Below the pieces are notes generated by a model, which was given only the letters and a program-made list of their open reading frames with translations, was not told the DNA's origin and did not search any database. Positions 26,229-35,721 of a DNA stretch of 64,000 nucleotides are shown piece after piece (the stretch's first letter is position 1; each line of letters begins with the position of its first letter). Origin of the DNA: Lysinibacillus fusiformis (GTDB taxonomy: Bacteria > Bacillota > Bacilli > Bacillales_A > Planococcaceae); the NCBI RefSeq assembly GCF_007362955.1, contig NZ_CP041696.1:4092001-4156000 (forward strand), read 5' to 3'. Both the position numbers and the translations under genes were made by a program.

Positions 26229-26834
26229 ATGAAAAATAAAGTAACGGGGCTTGCGCTACTACTTGTGTTAGCGGCAGTACTTAGTGCATGTGGCAATGTG
26301 AAATTTAAGGCCGATTATAGTATGGAAATGCTAGATTTTGAGCATGTCAATCAACGTGGAGAACAGGTCTCTTTAGAAGACCTCAAAGGGAAACCTTGGT
26401 TGGGTATGTATGTTTTCACCAATTGCACTTCGATTTGCCCACCTATGTCGTTTAATATGACACAAGTACAAGAAAAGTTGAAAGAAAAAGGTGTAGAGGA
26501 TTATAATATTGTTGCTTTTTCAATTGACCCAGAAGTAGATACACCCGAAGTATTAGCAGATTATTTGGCAAGTTATAATGTGCCGGATGATTCGAAATGG
26601 AATCTTCTTACAGGTTATGCGCAGTCATACATTGAACAATATGCCCAAAAATCAACGAAAATATGGGTGAAAGATGATCCGAATACTGACCAAGTCATCC
26701 ATGGATCTCAATTTTTCTTAGTCGATAAAGATGGTATCCTCGTGAAAATGTATAACGGTTATTCTGAGGATGAAGATGTACCAATTGATACAATTGCTGG
26801 AGATATCGAAACATATATTGAAGAAAATTTATAA
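26229..26834 (+). CDS. SCO1/SenC-like copper lipoprotein
   Basis: 201-aa lipoprotein: signal peptide with lipobox ending in C21, then a thioredoxin-like fold with the copper-binding C66-x3-C70-P motif and H158 in V-I-H-G-S-Q-F-F-L-V. SCO proteins deliver copper to the CuA site of cytochrome c oxidase on the outer face of the membrane (YpmQ in B. subtilis). The neighbourhood with ccdABC supports a role in respiratory chain assembly. ATG 26229 follows GTAGGGAG. Confidence 0.9.
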   Translation: MKNKVTGLALLLVLAAVLSACGNVKFKADYSMEMLDFEHVNQRGEQVSLEDLKGKPWLGMYVFTNCTSICPPMSFNMTQVQEKLKEKGVEDYNIVAFSIDPEVDTPEVLADYLASYNVPDDSKWNLLTGYAQSYIEQYAQKSTKIWVKDDPNTDQVIHGSQFFLVDKDGILVKMYNGYSEDEDVPIDTIAGDIETYIEENL

Positions 26835-26836
26835 AA

Positions 26837-26873
26837 GAAAGCTAGTGCTATATTAAATTAGCACTAGCTTTTT
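26837..26873 (+). terminator. Terminator of the SCO1 gene
   Basis: AAAGCTAGTGCTA pairs with TAGCACTAGCTTTTT, perfect 12-bp stem. Confidence 0.85.
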
Positions 26874-26956
26874 GTATCCCTGGCAAGGATTTTGGTGATC
26901 TTGCGGGTATTGCACTTATGTTTGTAGGTGCTGTTGGCGCTACTTATGGAAGATAA
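26871..26956 (+). pseudogene. Membrane-protein C-terminal remnant
   Basis: A startless frame reads G-K-D-F-G-D-L-A-G-I-A-L-M-F-V-G-A-V-G-A and ends at TAA, resembling the end of a membrane protein. Parent gene not recognised. It overlaps the end of the SCO1 terminator. Confidence 0.3.
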
Positions 26957-27062
26957 ACAAAAAAATCCTGGATGTTGCCACTTGAAAAAAGCGCAGGTCA
27001 AAATGCTTGAACTCCTAGGGAAATTGATTCTCGGAACTGATTTATAATAAACTAACTGTAAA

Positions 27063-27096
27063 TGGTGCTTCTACAAAATGTAGGAGCACTTTTTTC
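27063..27096 (+). terminator. Rho-independent terminator
   Basis: GTGCTTCTACA pairs with TGTAGGAGCAC (one G-T pair), followed by TTTTTT. It isolates the sigma factor gene from upstream transcription. Confidence 0.75.
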
Positions 27097-27176
27097 AATT
27101 AAAAAGTTTTGCTGAATTTGAAACGAATTGGAGCTGTCGTTCATCTAACAGTTGTTAAAGAAAAGGAGGGGGAAAA

Positions 27177-27707
27177 TTGTTTGGTCAAAGCTTATTGAAA
27201 AAAGCACAAAAAGGACATCAAAAATCATTTCTACAACTAATAGAAGTTGAAAAAGTGAAGCTCTACAAGATGGCGTATGTATATATGAAAAACGAAAATG
27301 ACGCATTAGATGTTGTGCAAGAAACCATTGCTCGAGCGTATAGCAACATAAAGACCGTGAAAGAGGAGCAATATTTTAGCACATGGCTCATGCGCATTCT
27401 TATAAACACAGCTGTCGAAATGCTCCGAAGAAATTCAAAAGTGATATTACTAGAAAACGAGTTAGGAGATACACAGTCCGCTTATTTGCCAATTGAAGAA
27501 AAGTTGGATTTACTAACAGCTATCGAGCAGTTGGAGGAGAAATATAAAACAGTTATTATGCTTCGATTTTATCAAGATTTAGCGGTGAAAGATATTGCTG
27601 ATTTTCTAAATTGTCCAGAAGGTACAGTGAAAACCAATATACACCGAGGGATTCAAAAGTTAAAGAAGTATTATGAAGGAGGGAAAGTCAGTGAACAAGG
27701 ATATTAA
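27177..27707 (+). CDS. ECF RNA polymerase sigma factor
   Basis: 176-aa sigma-70 family protein of the extracytoplasmic-function group. Region 2 (about 20-85, with D-A-L-D-V-V-Q-E-T and F-S-T-W-L-M-R-I) binds the -10 element; region 4 (about 115-170, with L-R-F-Y-Q-D-L-A-V-K-D-I-A and G-T-V-K-T-N-I-H-R-G) binds the -35 element. TTG 27177 follows AGGAGGGGG. Its end overlaps the anti-sigma gene by 17 nt, as usual for sigma/anti-sigma pairs. Confidence 0.88.
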   Translation: MFGQSLLKKAQKGHQKSFLQLIEVEKVKLYKMAYVYMKNENDALDVVQETIARAYSNIKTVKEEQYFSTWLMRILINTAVEMLRRNSKVILLENELGDTQSAYLPIEEKLDLLTAIEQLEEKYKTVIMLRFYQDLAVKDIADFLNCPEGTVKTNIHRGIQKLKKYYEGGKVSEQGY

Positions 27708-28977
27708 GCAAGCGATTGACAATATTCAAGTGCCGATGGAAAAGCTTGATGACGCCATTGAGAAGGGATTGAAAATTACTGAACTACAGGCTAAACCTAA
27801 AAAACGACGGGCTGTAACATTTATTTTATCGAGTGTTGTAACGATAAGTATCATCATCGGTTTAGGGTTTGTTTCGCCAACGATGGCAAGTGTTTTGGCA
27901 AATGTGCCTCTGCTGAATACTATTTTTGAGACAACTGACGATCCTGGGTTGAAAGTAGCATTGAATGATACAAATGCAAATGTACTAAATAAAACGATAT
28001 CAAGTAATGGCGTATCACTAACCATACAGGATATTGTATATGACGGTACGCGTCTTGCTTTTAGTTTCGTGCAGGAAAAGAAAGAAGAGATTTATCCACT
28101 GCATATTGAAGTGAATGGTGAGATTATAAACTTTTCGGAGAATTTACGCAGTACTCAATTGGAAAACGGAGATCATATGGGGCTTATACAAGTTTATCCA
28201 AAAGAGCCTCTTCCAGATGATTTCGAGTTACTGGTGAAGATTCATCAGATTGGAGACACTAAAGGTGATTGGCAGTTTAATGCACATATCACAAAGGTGA
28301 AAACAAATAGCAAAAAAATAGCTGTAGGGCAAACTGGGGTAATAGATGGCATTCAATATGAAGTAAAAAAGCTGGAGCTAGCTGATACAGGCGTTAGTCT
28401 GCATTTATTATTCCATACAGAAATGGATGAGTTATTTAATTTAGAACGAGTTATTCAACTACATGTTTTGGATGAAAACGGAAGAACACTTCCGATTGTT
28501 GACGAGCATGGTAGTGGAGATGAGAAGGGCATGCGTTATGAGTATTTATTCGAGCCCATAGATGCCGATGTAGAAAGTCTTACAATTAGTCCATTCTTTA
28601 TGCCGCATGCAATAGACCGAAAAGCAGTGATAGCAACACTGCACGAAGATCAATTACCACTTACAATGTCACAAGGAAAAATGGGTGATTTGATTGTAAC
28701 GAAATTAGAGAAACAAAATGACCAGTATACGATGTACTTTGAATCAACGAGTGCCTTTATCTTTGGTGCACATTTTGAACAAAATCTACTAGCAGTTGAA
28801 GATGAACTTGGTAATAATCTTGTTGTAACCTACCCTAAAGCCATTGCTAACAATCAATATAAACTCGTCTTTAATAAGCCAGATGAGGGAAGTATTAAAC
28901 TAAAAACGATTGAGCTACCAATAATGAAAAAAGATAAGGAAGCACAAATTACAGTGGATTTATCACAAACGGAATAA
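27691..28977 (+). CDS. Anti-sigma-type membrane protein (DUF4179 class)
   Basis: 428-aa membrane protein: short cytoplasmic N-terminus (1-38) that would hold the sigma factor, one membrane helix (about 40-62), and a large extracellular beta-rich part of the DUF4179/DUF5643 type. The GTG at 27691 has GGAGGG upstream; a start six codons earlier lies before that site. Position and overlap with the ECF sigma gene indicate it is the cognate anti-sigma factor. The signal sensed is unknown. Confidence 0.8.
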   Translation: MNKDIKQAIDNIQVPMEKLDDAIEKGLKITELQAKPKKRRAVTFILSSVVTISIIIGLGFVSPTMASVLANVPLLNTIFETTDDPGLKVALNDTNANVLNKTISSNGVSLTIQDIVYDGTRLAFSFVQEKKEEIYPLHIEVNGEIINFSENLRSTQLENGDHMGLIQVYPKEPLPDDFELLVKIHQIGDTKGDWQFNAHITKVKTNSKKIAVGQTGVIDGIQYEVKKLELADTGVSLHLLFHTEMDELFNLERVIQLHVLDENGRTLPIVDEHGSGDEKGMRYEYLFEPIDADVESLTISPFFMPHAIDRKAVIATLHEDQLPLTMSQGKMGDLIVTKLEKQNDQYTMYFESTSAFIFGAHFEQNLLAVEDELGNNLVVTYPKAIANNQYKLVFNKPDEGSIKLKTIELPIMKKDKEAQITVDLSQTE

Positions 28978-29082
28978 TATTCATATCTTTAAAGCTTTGA
29001 AAATGCCTCCCAAGTTCAGCTTCGTTTATAATGATAGGGAAAGATGAACGTTCCAGACAAAGAATAAGGAGGGGATTTTTGT

Positions 29083-29619
29083 ATGAGCATGGGTGAGCTA
29101 TATTTAAAAGTTGTACAAGAAAGATTTACTAGAGTCAAAGCTGATGGTGATCAAACAATCGCGCAATTAAACAACGAGCAGTTGCATTGGGCTTTCAATG
29201 AAGATGCCAACAGCATTGCCGTCATTGTCAAACATGTGAGTGGGAATATGATTTCGAGATGGTCGGATTTTTTAACGACAGATGGCGAGAAATCTACAAG
29301 GAATCGTGATGATGAATTTAATGATAGTCTTGCCACGAAAGAAGCGATTATCGCAACGTGGGAAAAAGGCTGGCAAGTGTTTCTACAGGCACTACATGGC
29401 TTAACAGAACAAGACTTATTACGTTTAGTGACGATTAGAGGCCAGCAACATACGGTTATAGACGCCATTGAAAGACAAATGGCTCATTATGCTTCACATG
29501 TTGGTCAAATTGTTTACGTCGGTAAGCAAATCAAAGGTAACCAATGGAAGACGTTAAGTATTCCACGAGGACAATCTCAAGCATTCACAGATGCGATGTT
29601 GAAGGAACAGCAAAAATAA
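29083..29619 (+). CDS. DinB-like protein, DUF1572 family
   Basis: 178-aa four-helix-bundle protein. The metal-site pattern of the DinB/YfiT superfamily is visible: H in V-K-H-V-S-G-N and the pair H-Y-A-S-H-V-G-Q. Length and the S-I-A-V-I-V-K-H start fit DUF1572. Related proteins are thiol-dependent transferases; this one is uncharacterised. ATG 29083 follows AAGGAGGGG. Confidence 0.78.
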   Translation: MSMGELYLKVVQERFTRVKADGDQTIAQLNNEQLHWAFNEDANSIAVIVKHVSGNMISRWSDFLTTDGEKSTRNRDDEFNDSLATKEAIIATWEKGWQVFLQALHGLTEQDLLRLVTIRGQQHTVIDAIERQMAHYASHVGQIVYVGKQIKGNQWKTLSIPRGQSQAFTDAMLKEQQK

Positions 29620-29623
29620 CTAG

Positions 29624-29660
29624 GAGCCGCCGACACTATCGTGAGGCGGCTTATATTTAG
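29624..29660 (+). terminator. Terminator-like hairpin after DinB gene
   Basis: GCCGCC (29626-29631) pairs with GGCGGC (29645-29650), followed by an A/T-rich but not pure T tract. Confidence 0.5.
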
Positions 29661-29779
29661 ATAGAGTACTAGTGCTCAAAGCTTTATTATATTCAGAAAA
29701 TAAAATTGACGACAGAATTTGAGCATGTTATGTTTATTACTAATTTAATATCTAACATTACAAGTTTGTGTGAAAAATT

Positions 29780-29950
29780 TACGCACAATTAAAAGGAAAA
29801 TGGGTTAAAATCCCATGCTGTCCCGCAGCTGTAAATGAGGAGTCTTGTTTCGATTGGTACTAAGTATACGCTAAAAATGTACTTGGGAAGGTGAAGCAAG
29901 ATGATGATTCATAAGCCAGTATGCCTGCTTGTAATAAGATTCATTGAAGA
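29780..29950 (+). promoter_or_regulatory. Cobalamin riboswitch
   Basis: Adenosylcobalamin aptamer signatures are present in order: AAAAGGAAAATGGGTTAAAATCCCA, GCTGTCCCGCAGCTGTAA (29818-29835) and the B12 box AAGCCAGTATGCCTGC (about 29912-29927). About 80 nt further a terminator (30005-30030) forms the expression platform. High cobalamin should switch off the downstream importer. Confidence 0.92.
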
Positions 29951-30002
29951 TCTACGAAAGATAGGGAGATGGATGGAGAGCTTTTTTATAGCGAGTTTTT
30001 CT

Positions 30003-30032
30003 ATCCTTATTCATGGAATAAGGTTTTTTTTA
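30003..30032 (+). terminator. Riboswitch-controlled terminator
   Basis: CCTTATTC (30005-30012) pairs perfectly with GAATAAGG (30016-30023), followed by eight T residues. Confidence 0.8.
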
Positions 30033-30079
30033 TGCCCTTTTTTAACTTGAGATAACTTATTCGTGAAGGTGGTGCAGAA

Positions 30080-30435
30080 ATGAAGGAAAACCAATTAGAT
30101 GAAGTTTGGTGGAAGGGGCCATGTAAAAGAAATAAAAGCTGTCTTGAAGCCTGATGGTAGCTATTATGCAGCATTTACAGATTATCGTAACAATTTAAGT
30201 ATTTAATATATCAAGAAAATTATTAGTCGATTAGGCACGGCTAACATGGATTTACATACGTTAGATGACCTTGTAACTGCCTTTATTGATGTGCAAGTAA
30301 GTCCCATGATACCAAGCGGGTATATTCCGCTTGATAAAATAAACCATGGTTTTTAACAACAGAGGATCGACTAGCATTCGAAGATAAAGAAGCTAAAATG
30401 TTTCCGAATGCTAGCACCAAGAAAATAGATTGGGA
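30080..30435 (+). pseudogene. Decayed gene between cobalamin riboswitch and nikA
   Basis: An ATG with a weak ribosome binding site opens 24 codons, then coding-like sequence continues in other frames with two stops and at least two frame changes (pieces reading V-K-E-I-K-A-V-L-K-P-D-G, then G-T-A-N-M-D-L-H-T-L-D-D-L-V, then T-E-D-R-L-A-F-E-D-K-E-A ending at the nikA start). It was probably the first gene under the riboswitch. The family is not recognised; an opine-metallophore or cobalt-handling gene would fit the context but nothing proves it. Confidence 0.55.
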
Positions 30436-30444
30436 GCAATTATG

Positions 30445-32064
30445 ATGAACTTAAAAAAGAATGTATACCCATTGATGCTAGCGCTGATTATGGTCGTATT
30501 AGTAGGTTGCACTAGCGCTGATGATCGTCATTCAAAAACACAGACGGATACAAAAAACGAAGACAAAATATTAACAATCGGATGGCCATTGGATGTAGGT
30601 CCACTTAATCCGCATACATATTTACCCAACCAAATGACTGCGCAGGCAATGGTCTATGAATCATTAGTGGCATATAACGATGATGGAACAATCTCACCAA
30701 AATTAGCAGAGAGCTGGGATATTTCAGATGATAAAACAGCATATGTATTTCATCTAAGACAAGATGTGAACTATTCAGATGGAACAGTATTTAATGCTGA
30801 TAATGTGATTCGTAATTTTGATGCTGTATTAGCAAATCGCGATATGCACTCTTGGATGGGGATGGTCAACCATATTAAAGAAGTTGTGAAAGTGGATGAT
30901 TTTACAGTCCGACTACAGTTAGATGAACCCTATTATCCAGTGTTAAATGAATTAGCCTTTGTTCGCCCGTTCCGTTTTTTAGGGGATAATGGTTTCCCGC
31001 AGCAGGATGCTACATATGAAAGCATTCAAGCACCTATTGGAACAGGTCCTTGGGTGTTAACAGATTATAAGAAAGATGAATATGCGCTTTTCAGTCGCAA
31101 TGAAAATTATTGGGGTGAAAAGCCATTAGTCAATCAAGTGAAAGTGAAAATTATTCCTGATTCTGAATCTATTTCACTGGCCTTTGAAAATGAAGAATTA
31201 GACGTAATCTATGGTCGCGGTATTATTAGTTTAGATAACTATACTTTCTTGAAGGATAGCGGCAAATATAAGACGGCTATTTCAGAGCCACTATCAACAC
31301 GTGCCTTATTATTCAATACACAATCAGGCCCTTTAGCTGAATTAAATGTGCGCCAAGCCATACAATATGCGATTAATAAAGACCAGATGGTGGAAAGTAT
31401 TACACATGGGACAGAAAAAGTAGCCAATACGTTATTTTGGGATGCGATTCCGTACGCCAATATTGAGTTAACCCCGATTTTGTTTAATCCAGAAAAAGCT
31501 AAGCAATTGCTTGATGAAGCGGGCTGGCTATTAAAAGAGGGTGAGAAGGTTCGTGCCAAAAATGGTGAACGGCTTGAACTGGATTTAATATATATTGCAA
31601 CCGATGCTATCCAAAAACCGATGGCAGAGTTAATGCAAGGAGAGTTAGCGAAGATTGGTGTACAACTAAATCTTGAAGGTGCGGATGTGATGGTTGGTCT
31701 TCAAAAATTAATGGAAAATCAAGTAGATATTAATTTCTGGCGCACAAATGGCCCACCTACAGATCCACATAGCTTTGCGAATGAATCTGCGACGCCAAAC
31801 GCAAGTGGTGTTTATGAAGCAAAATTAGGCTTACCAAATGCAGCTGAAATGGATGAAAAAATTCATCAATTATTAATTGGCACCGATGAAGTAGAACGTG
31901 TGCAATACTATAAAGACATTTTAACGATGTTACATGACCAGGCATTATTCTATCCAATCTCATATGAAACAAATAATGTCATCTATCATGAGTATGTAAA
32001 AGACTTTTTACCTCGTGCATCAGAATATGACATTCCATTCGCTCAAATGGATTTAGGGAATTAG
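30445..32064 (+). CDS. nikA: NikA/CntA-type metal-complex-binding lipoprotein
   Basis: 539-aa solute-binding lipoprotein of the SBP_bac_5 (peptide/nickel) family. Signal peptide with lipobox V-G-C, Cys22. The I-G-W-P-L-D-V-G-P-L-N-P-H start and overall length are those of nickel/cobalt or opine-metal binding proteins rather than oligopeptide OppA. The ATG at 30445 has GGGAG 8 nt upstream; another ATG three nt earlier is possible. It is the first intact gene after the cobalamin riboswitch, suggesting cobalt uptake for B12 synthesis or use. A hairpin separates it from nikB. Confidence 0.82.
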   Translation: MNLKKNVYPLMLALIMVVLVGCTSADDRHSKTQTDTKNEDKILTIGWPLDVGPLNPHTYLPNQMTAQAMVYESLVAYNDDGTISPKLAESWDISDDKTAYVFHLRQDVNYSDGTVFNADNVIRNFDAVLANRDMHSWMGMVNHIKEVVKVDDFTVRLQLDEPYYPVLNELAFVRPFRFLGDNGFPQQDATYESIQAPIGTGPWVLTDYKKDEYALFSRNENYWGEKPLVNQVKVKIIPDSESISLAFENEELDVIYGRGIISLDNYTFLKDSGKYKTAISEPLSTRALLFNTQSGPLAELNVRQAIQYAINKDQMVESITHGTEKVANTLFWDAIPYANIELTPILFNPEKAKQLLDEAGWLLKEGEKVRAKNGERLELDLIYIATDAIQKPMAELMQGELAKIGVQLNLEGADVMVGLQKLMENQVDINFWRTNGPPTDPHSFANESATPNASGVYEAKLGLPNAAEMDEKIHQLLIGTDEVERVQYYKDILTMLHDQALFYPISYETNNVIYHEYVKDFLPRASEYDIPFAQMDLGN

Positions 32065-32171
32065 TTGAGAAAAAATGTTGTTCAATAATGCACACAAGCG
32101 TAATCCTGCTTGTACTATGCGCTGAAAAATGAGCGAATTTAGCACGTTTTTACCGCTACGTGACGTGCAGA

Positions 32172-32208
32172 TCGGAGCCCTCTCATCTGATTTGAGACGG
32201 CTCCTTTT
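32172..32208 (+). terminator. Attenuator-like hairpin between nikA and nikB
   Basis: GGAGCC-x-TCTCA (32174-32185) pairs with TGAGA-x-GGCTCC (32193-32204), followed by TTTTG. It probably lowers transporter expression relative to the binding protein. Confidence 0.6.
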
Positions 32209-32236
32209 GTAATATGACGGTTGGGGAAGTGAAAAA

Positions 32237-33190
32237 ATGTATGAATCCACATGGCTTTTTTGTCTAAAACGTATCATCACCCTACCATTTGTATTAGTAG
32301 GCGTATCTCTGATTACTTTTATTTTTGTTCGGTTTGTGCCAGTGGAGCCTGCGGAAGTAATTCTTAGACTGTCACGAATTGCTCCTACGCCAGAAGCAAT
32401 TCAAGCACTACGTGAGGAACTTGGAACCGACAAACCGATGTTCATCCAATATATTATATGGCTAAAGGGCGTACTAGCATTTGATTTTGGTACATCCTTT
32501 GTAAGTAAATTACCAGTTGGACAAGAAATTTTTGCAAAACTACCCGCTACTATTGAATTAGCTTTTGCTGCTTTTTCATTGATTATCGGTTGTAGTATAC
32601 CTCTTGGCGTTATCAGTGCTCTTTATAAAAATTCTATAGTTGATAAATTTGTTGGTTTTTTTTCTATTATAAGTGTATCAATTCCAACGTTTTGGTTAGG
32701 GTTTTTACTGTTATATATCTTTAGTTTAAAGCTTGGTCTTTTTCCGTCAAATGGAAAGGGAAGTCTTTCGCATATTGTACTGCCAGCTGTGTCATTAGCA
32801 TTACCTGTGATCGGCTTGTTTACTCAGTCTATTCGAACGAGTGTCATAGATGAATTACAAAAGCCATATGTCAATTATGCGCAGTTAAGAGGGTTAAAGA
32901 AGCGCATAATTATAAGTAGACATGTGCTGAAAAATGCGGCTATCCCAATGACGACGATGCTTGGCATGACGCTTGGAAACTTACTAGGTGGGGCTGTCAT
33001 CGTAGAGCAAGTGTTTAGTTGGCCAGGTTTAGGGCGTTATTTAATTGAATCAATTATCAATCGCGATTATCCAGTGGTACAAAGTTATGTACTTATCATT
33101 GCCATCATTTATGTAGTGGCAAATTTATGTACAGATATTTTACAACGGGTGCTTGACCCTCGTTCTGCGGTTATGGATAGGAGGGATTGA
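32237..33190 (+). CDS. nikB: ABC importer permease 1 (NikB-like)
   Basis: 317-aa binding-protein-dependent permease of the DppB/NikB type with six hydrophobic segments; the EAA-type coupling loop is seen around N-Y-A-Q-L-R-G-L-K-K (residues about 215-224). ATG 32237 follows GGGGAAGTG. Its partner nikC starts 2 nt after its stop codon. Confidence 0.85.
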   Translation: MYESTWLFCLKRIITLPFVLVGVSLITFIFVRFVPVEPAEVILRLSRIAPTPEAIQALREELGTDKPMFIQYIIWLKGVLAFDFGTSFVSKLPVGQEIFAKLPATIELAFAAFSLIIGCSIPLGVISALYKNSIVDKFVGFFSIISVSIPTFWLGFLLLYIFSLKLGLFPSNGKGSLSHIVLPAVSLALPVIGLFTQSIRTSVIDELQKPYVNYAQLRGLKKRIIISRHVLKNAAIPMTTMLGMTLGNLLGGAVIVEQVFSWPGLGRYLIESIINRDYPVVQSYVLIIAIIYVVANLCTDILQRVLDPRSAVMDRRD

Positions 33191-33191
33191 C

Positions 33192-34016
33192 ATGAGTACA
33201 ATCTCTAAAAAGGTTAGATTAACAAGTAAGCAATTATTTTATATAACTGTCATCATCTTAATTGGAATGCTGGGCGTTTTTGCACCTTGGGTTATGCCAA
33301 ATGATCCATATGTAGTGGAGGTTTCTAAAAAGTTTTTAGCACCTTCATGGGCGTATCCATTAGGAACAGATCATTTAGGTAGATGTACATTTTCACGTAT
33401 TTTACTTGGGATTCGCTATTCTGTAGGGTCTGCGGTATTTATACAAATCGTTGCGACTATCTTGGCTATATTCGTAGGAGCAATTGTTGTTTTTACAGGA
33501 GGTCTGATTGATTTTTTCTTTATTCGCATTTGTGATATTTTATTAGCTTTCCCTACGTTAGTACTAGCCTTTGGACTTCTTGGGATTTTAGGACCAAGTT
33601 TGAAAAATGTCTTAGTAGCACTGATTTTTACACAGGGTATTTATTATGCAAGAATTTTAAGAGGCTTGTTTATGAGCATAAAACAAAAAGAATTTATTCA
33701 AGCTGCAAAGGTCAGTGGCACATCGGGCTTTCAGTTGATTTCGAGACATTTTATCCCTAATACAATGGCACCAATGCTAACCATCGTATCATTAGATTTA
33801 GGGAAGGTTATTTTAGAAATTGCGGGCTTTTCGTTTATAGGTCTTGGTGTGCAAGCACCTACTCCGGAATGGGGGATGATGATTAGTGAAGGGAAGCAAT
33901 ATATTCGATTACACCCAGAGCTGATGTTGTATCCTGGCATTGCGGTTGTCATCGTTGTCCTTCTAGTCAATGTTTTAACGAATAGTGTCAAGAAACTAAA
34001 TCATCAAAAGGGGTAG
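33192..34016 (+). CDS. nikC: ABC importer permease 2 (NikC-like)
   Basis: 274-aa DppC/NikC-type permease: N-terminal helix, P-L-G-T-D-H-L-G-R-C motif near residue 58, five further membrane segments, and the coupling loop F-I-Q-A-A-K-V-S-G-T. The ATG at 33192 lies 7 nt after AGGAGG; a longer frame reads back into nikB and is rejected. Confidence 0.85.
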   Translation: MSTISKKVRLTSKQLFYITVIILIGMLGVFAPWVMPNDPYVVEVSKKFLAPSWAYPLGTDHLGRCTFSRILLGIRYSVGSAVFIQIVATILAIFVGAIVVFTGGLIDFFFIRICDILLAFPTLVLAFGLLGILGPSLKNVLVALIFTQGIYYARILRGLFMSIKQKEFIQAAKVSGTSGFQLISRHFIPNTMAPMLTIVSLDLGKVILEIAGFSFIGLGVQAPTPEWGMMISEGKQYIRLHPELMLYPGIAVVIVVLLVNVLTNSVKKLNHQKG

Positions 34017-34018
34017 CT

Positions 34019-34810
34019 ATGAAAAACGAAACGTTGTGCCATCCGATTTTAACGATTAAAGATTTACATGTAACAATCGGTGAAAAGAAAATTTTGAAAA
34101 ATATTAATGTAAGTGCTGTTAAGGGACGTGTATTAGGGATTATTGGAGAAAGTGGCAGTGGGAAATCCATGTTATGCCAAGCGATTATGCAGTCACTTCC
34201 GACTTTTGCTCATCAAAAGCAGGGGCAAATTTTCTATAATGACATTGATTTAGCGAAACTGTCTAACGAAGAACTGAGAAAATATCGAGGCAGACACTTA
34301 TCCATGATTATGCAAAATCCATCGGCATCATTTGATAGTAATCAAACCATTGAAATGCATTTTCATGAAACGTTAAAGGCTCATTTTACCATGAATAAAA
34401 AGGAGATAAGGCAAACGGCTATTTATTATATGAATAAAGTAAATCTGCCAAATCCAGAAAGAATTTTGAAATATTACCCCTTTCAATTGAGTGGTGGTAT
34501 GCTCCAGCGTGTCATGATTGCACTTTCTCTTTCAATGCAGTCCAAATTATTAATTGCTGATGAGCCAACGACAGCACTTGATACAATCAATCAAAAAAAT
34601 ATTTTAAAACTCTTTCATGATATTCGCACAGAGACGGATGCAACCATTATTATGGTTACGCATGATTTGGGTGTTATTGCTGAGCTAGCAGATGATGTTG
34701 TGGTCATGTACAAGGGGGAAATCATCGAACAAACAAATGTATATGAATGCTTTGACAACCCACAGCATTCATATACTAAAAAACTTTTACAATCAAGAAT
34801 TATCGTTTAA
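34019..34810 (+). CDS. nikD: ABC importer ATPase 1 (NikD-like)
   Basis: 263-aa ATPase with Walker A G-E-S-G-S-G-K-S (about 43-50), signature L-S-G-G-M-L-Q-R, Walker [13 protein letters not shown] and H-switch V-T-H-D. It energises metal-complex import with NikE. It starts 2 nt after the nikC stop. Confidence 0.88.
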   Translation: MKNETLCHPILTIKDLHVTIGEKKILKNINVSAVKGRVLGIIGESGSGKSMLCQAIMQSLPTFAHQKQGQIFYNDIDLAKLSNEELRKYRGRHLSMIMQNPSASFDSNQTIEMHFHETLKAHFTMNKKEIRQTAIYYMNKVNLPNPERILKYYPFQLSGGMLQRVMIALSLSMQSKLLIADEPTTALDTINQKNILKLFHDIRTETDATIIMVTHDLGVIAELADDVVVMYKGEIIEQTNVYECFDNPQHSYTKKLLQSRIIV

Positions 34811-34822
34811 AGGTGTGTGTAA

Positions 34823-35614
34823 ATGACATTATTAGAGGTAACAAACGTAGTAAAACATTATCAGCATGGACAGACCCTATTACGTAAAAAGCAACTAGCA
34901 ACTGTATTACAAGATATAACATTTTCACTCCATGAAGGTGAATGTTTAGGTCTGGTCGGACAAAGTGGTTCAGGAAAAAGTACTTTAAGTCGTATTATTT
35001 TAGGTTTAGAGAAGCCTACAAATGGTACTGTGCGATTTGATGGTGTCGATTTGTATCATGCAAATGCTAAGGAAAAAAATAGCATTCGTAGAGATTTACA
35101 GGCTGTATTTCAAAATAGCTTTCATTCATTTAATCCCAAGCAAACGATCGCTGAAATAATTGAAGAACCGCTACTTAATTTTGAAAATTATTCTCGAATT
35201 GAACGCCAACAAAAGGTAGCGGAGTTACTTCATTGTGTCGAGTTAGATAGGGCTATTATGACTAAATACCCCTCACAGCTAAGTGGGGGGCAACAACAAC
35301 GAGTAAATATTGCTCGAGCTATAGCTGTTAATCCTAGATTAATTGTTTTAGACGAAGCTATTAGTAGTCTTGATATGATATTGCAAAAACATATCTTAGA
35401 GTTACTACAATCTCTACAGTGCCAATTAAAATTATCGTATATTTTTATTTCCCATGATTTAAATGCCACTCGCTTTATTGCTGATCGAGTACTTGTGATG
35501 CATCAAGGTCAACTCGTTGAGGAAATTAAGAAAGAGGCTTCTTTTCAACATCCTGCTGCCCTTGAATTATACAATGCAATCTTGCCTATGCATCCAAGAA
35601 ATCGCAGAAAATGA
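34823..35614 (+). CDS. nikE: ABC importer ATPase 2 (NikE-like)
   Basis: 263-aa second ATPase: Walker A G-Q-S-G-S-G-K-S-T, signature L-S-G-G-Q-Q-Q-R, Walker B L-I-V-L-D-E-A, switch I-S-H-D. Last gene of the importer operon, closed by a strong terminator. Confidence 0.88.
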   Translation: MTLLEVTNVVKHYQHGQTLLRKKQLATVLQDITFSLHEGECLGLVGQSGSGKSTLSRIILGLEKPTNGTVRFDGVDLYHANAKEKNSIRRDLQAVFQNSFHSFNPKQTIAEIIEEPLLNFENYSRIERQQKVAELLHCVELDRAIMTKYPSQLSGGQQQRVNIARAIAVNPRLIVLDEAISSLDMILQKHILELLQSLQCQLKLSYIFISHDLNATRFIADRVLVMHQGQLVEEIKKEASFQHPAALELYNAILPMHPRNRRK

Positions 35615-35616
35615 CT

Positions 35617-35657
35617 GAAAAAAATCGTAGCCTGCTAAGGGGACCTACGATTTTTTG
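35617..35657 (+). terminator. Terminator of the nik operon
   Basis: AAAAAATCGTAG pairs perfectly with CTACGATTTTTT (35645-35656). Confidence 0.85.
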
Positions 35658-35721
35658 CTATAGTCTTTATGCCGAGCTTGTTTGGATCTGCTATATAATC
35701 GTAATGGAAATAATAATATAG

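Noticed and set aside
30080..30435. Naming the pre-nikA relic as an opine-metallophore biosynthesis gene
   Set aside because: The readable pieces could not be matched to CntK, CntL or CntM from memory; kept as unrecognised.
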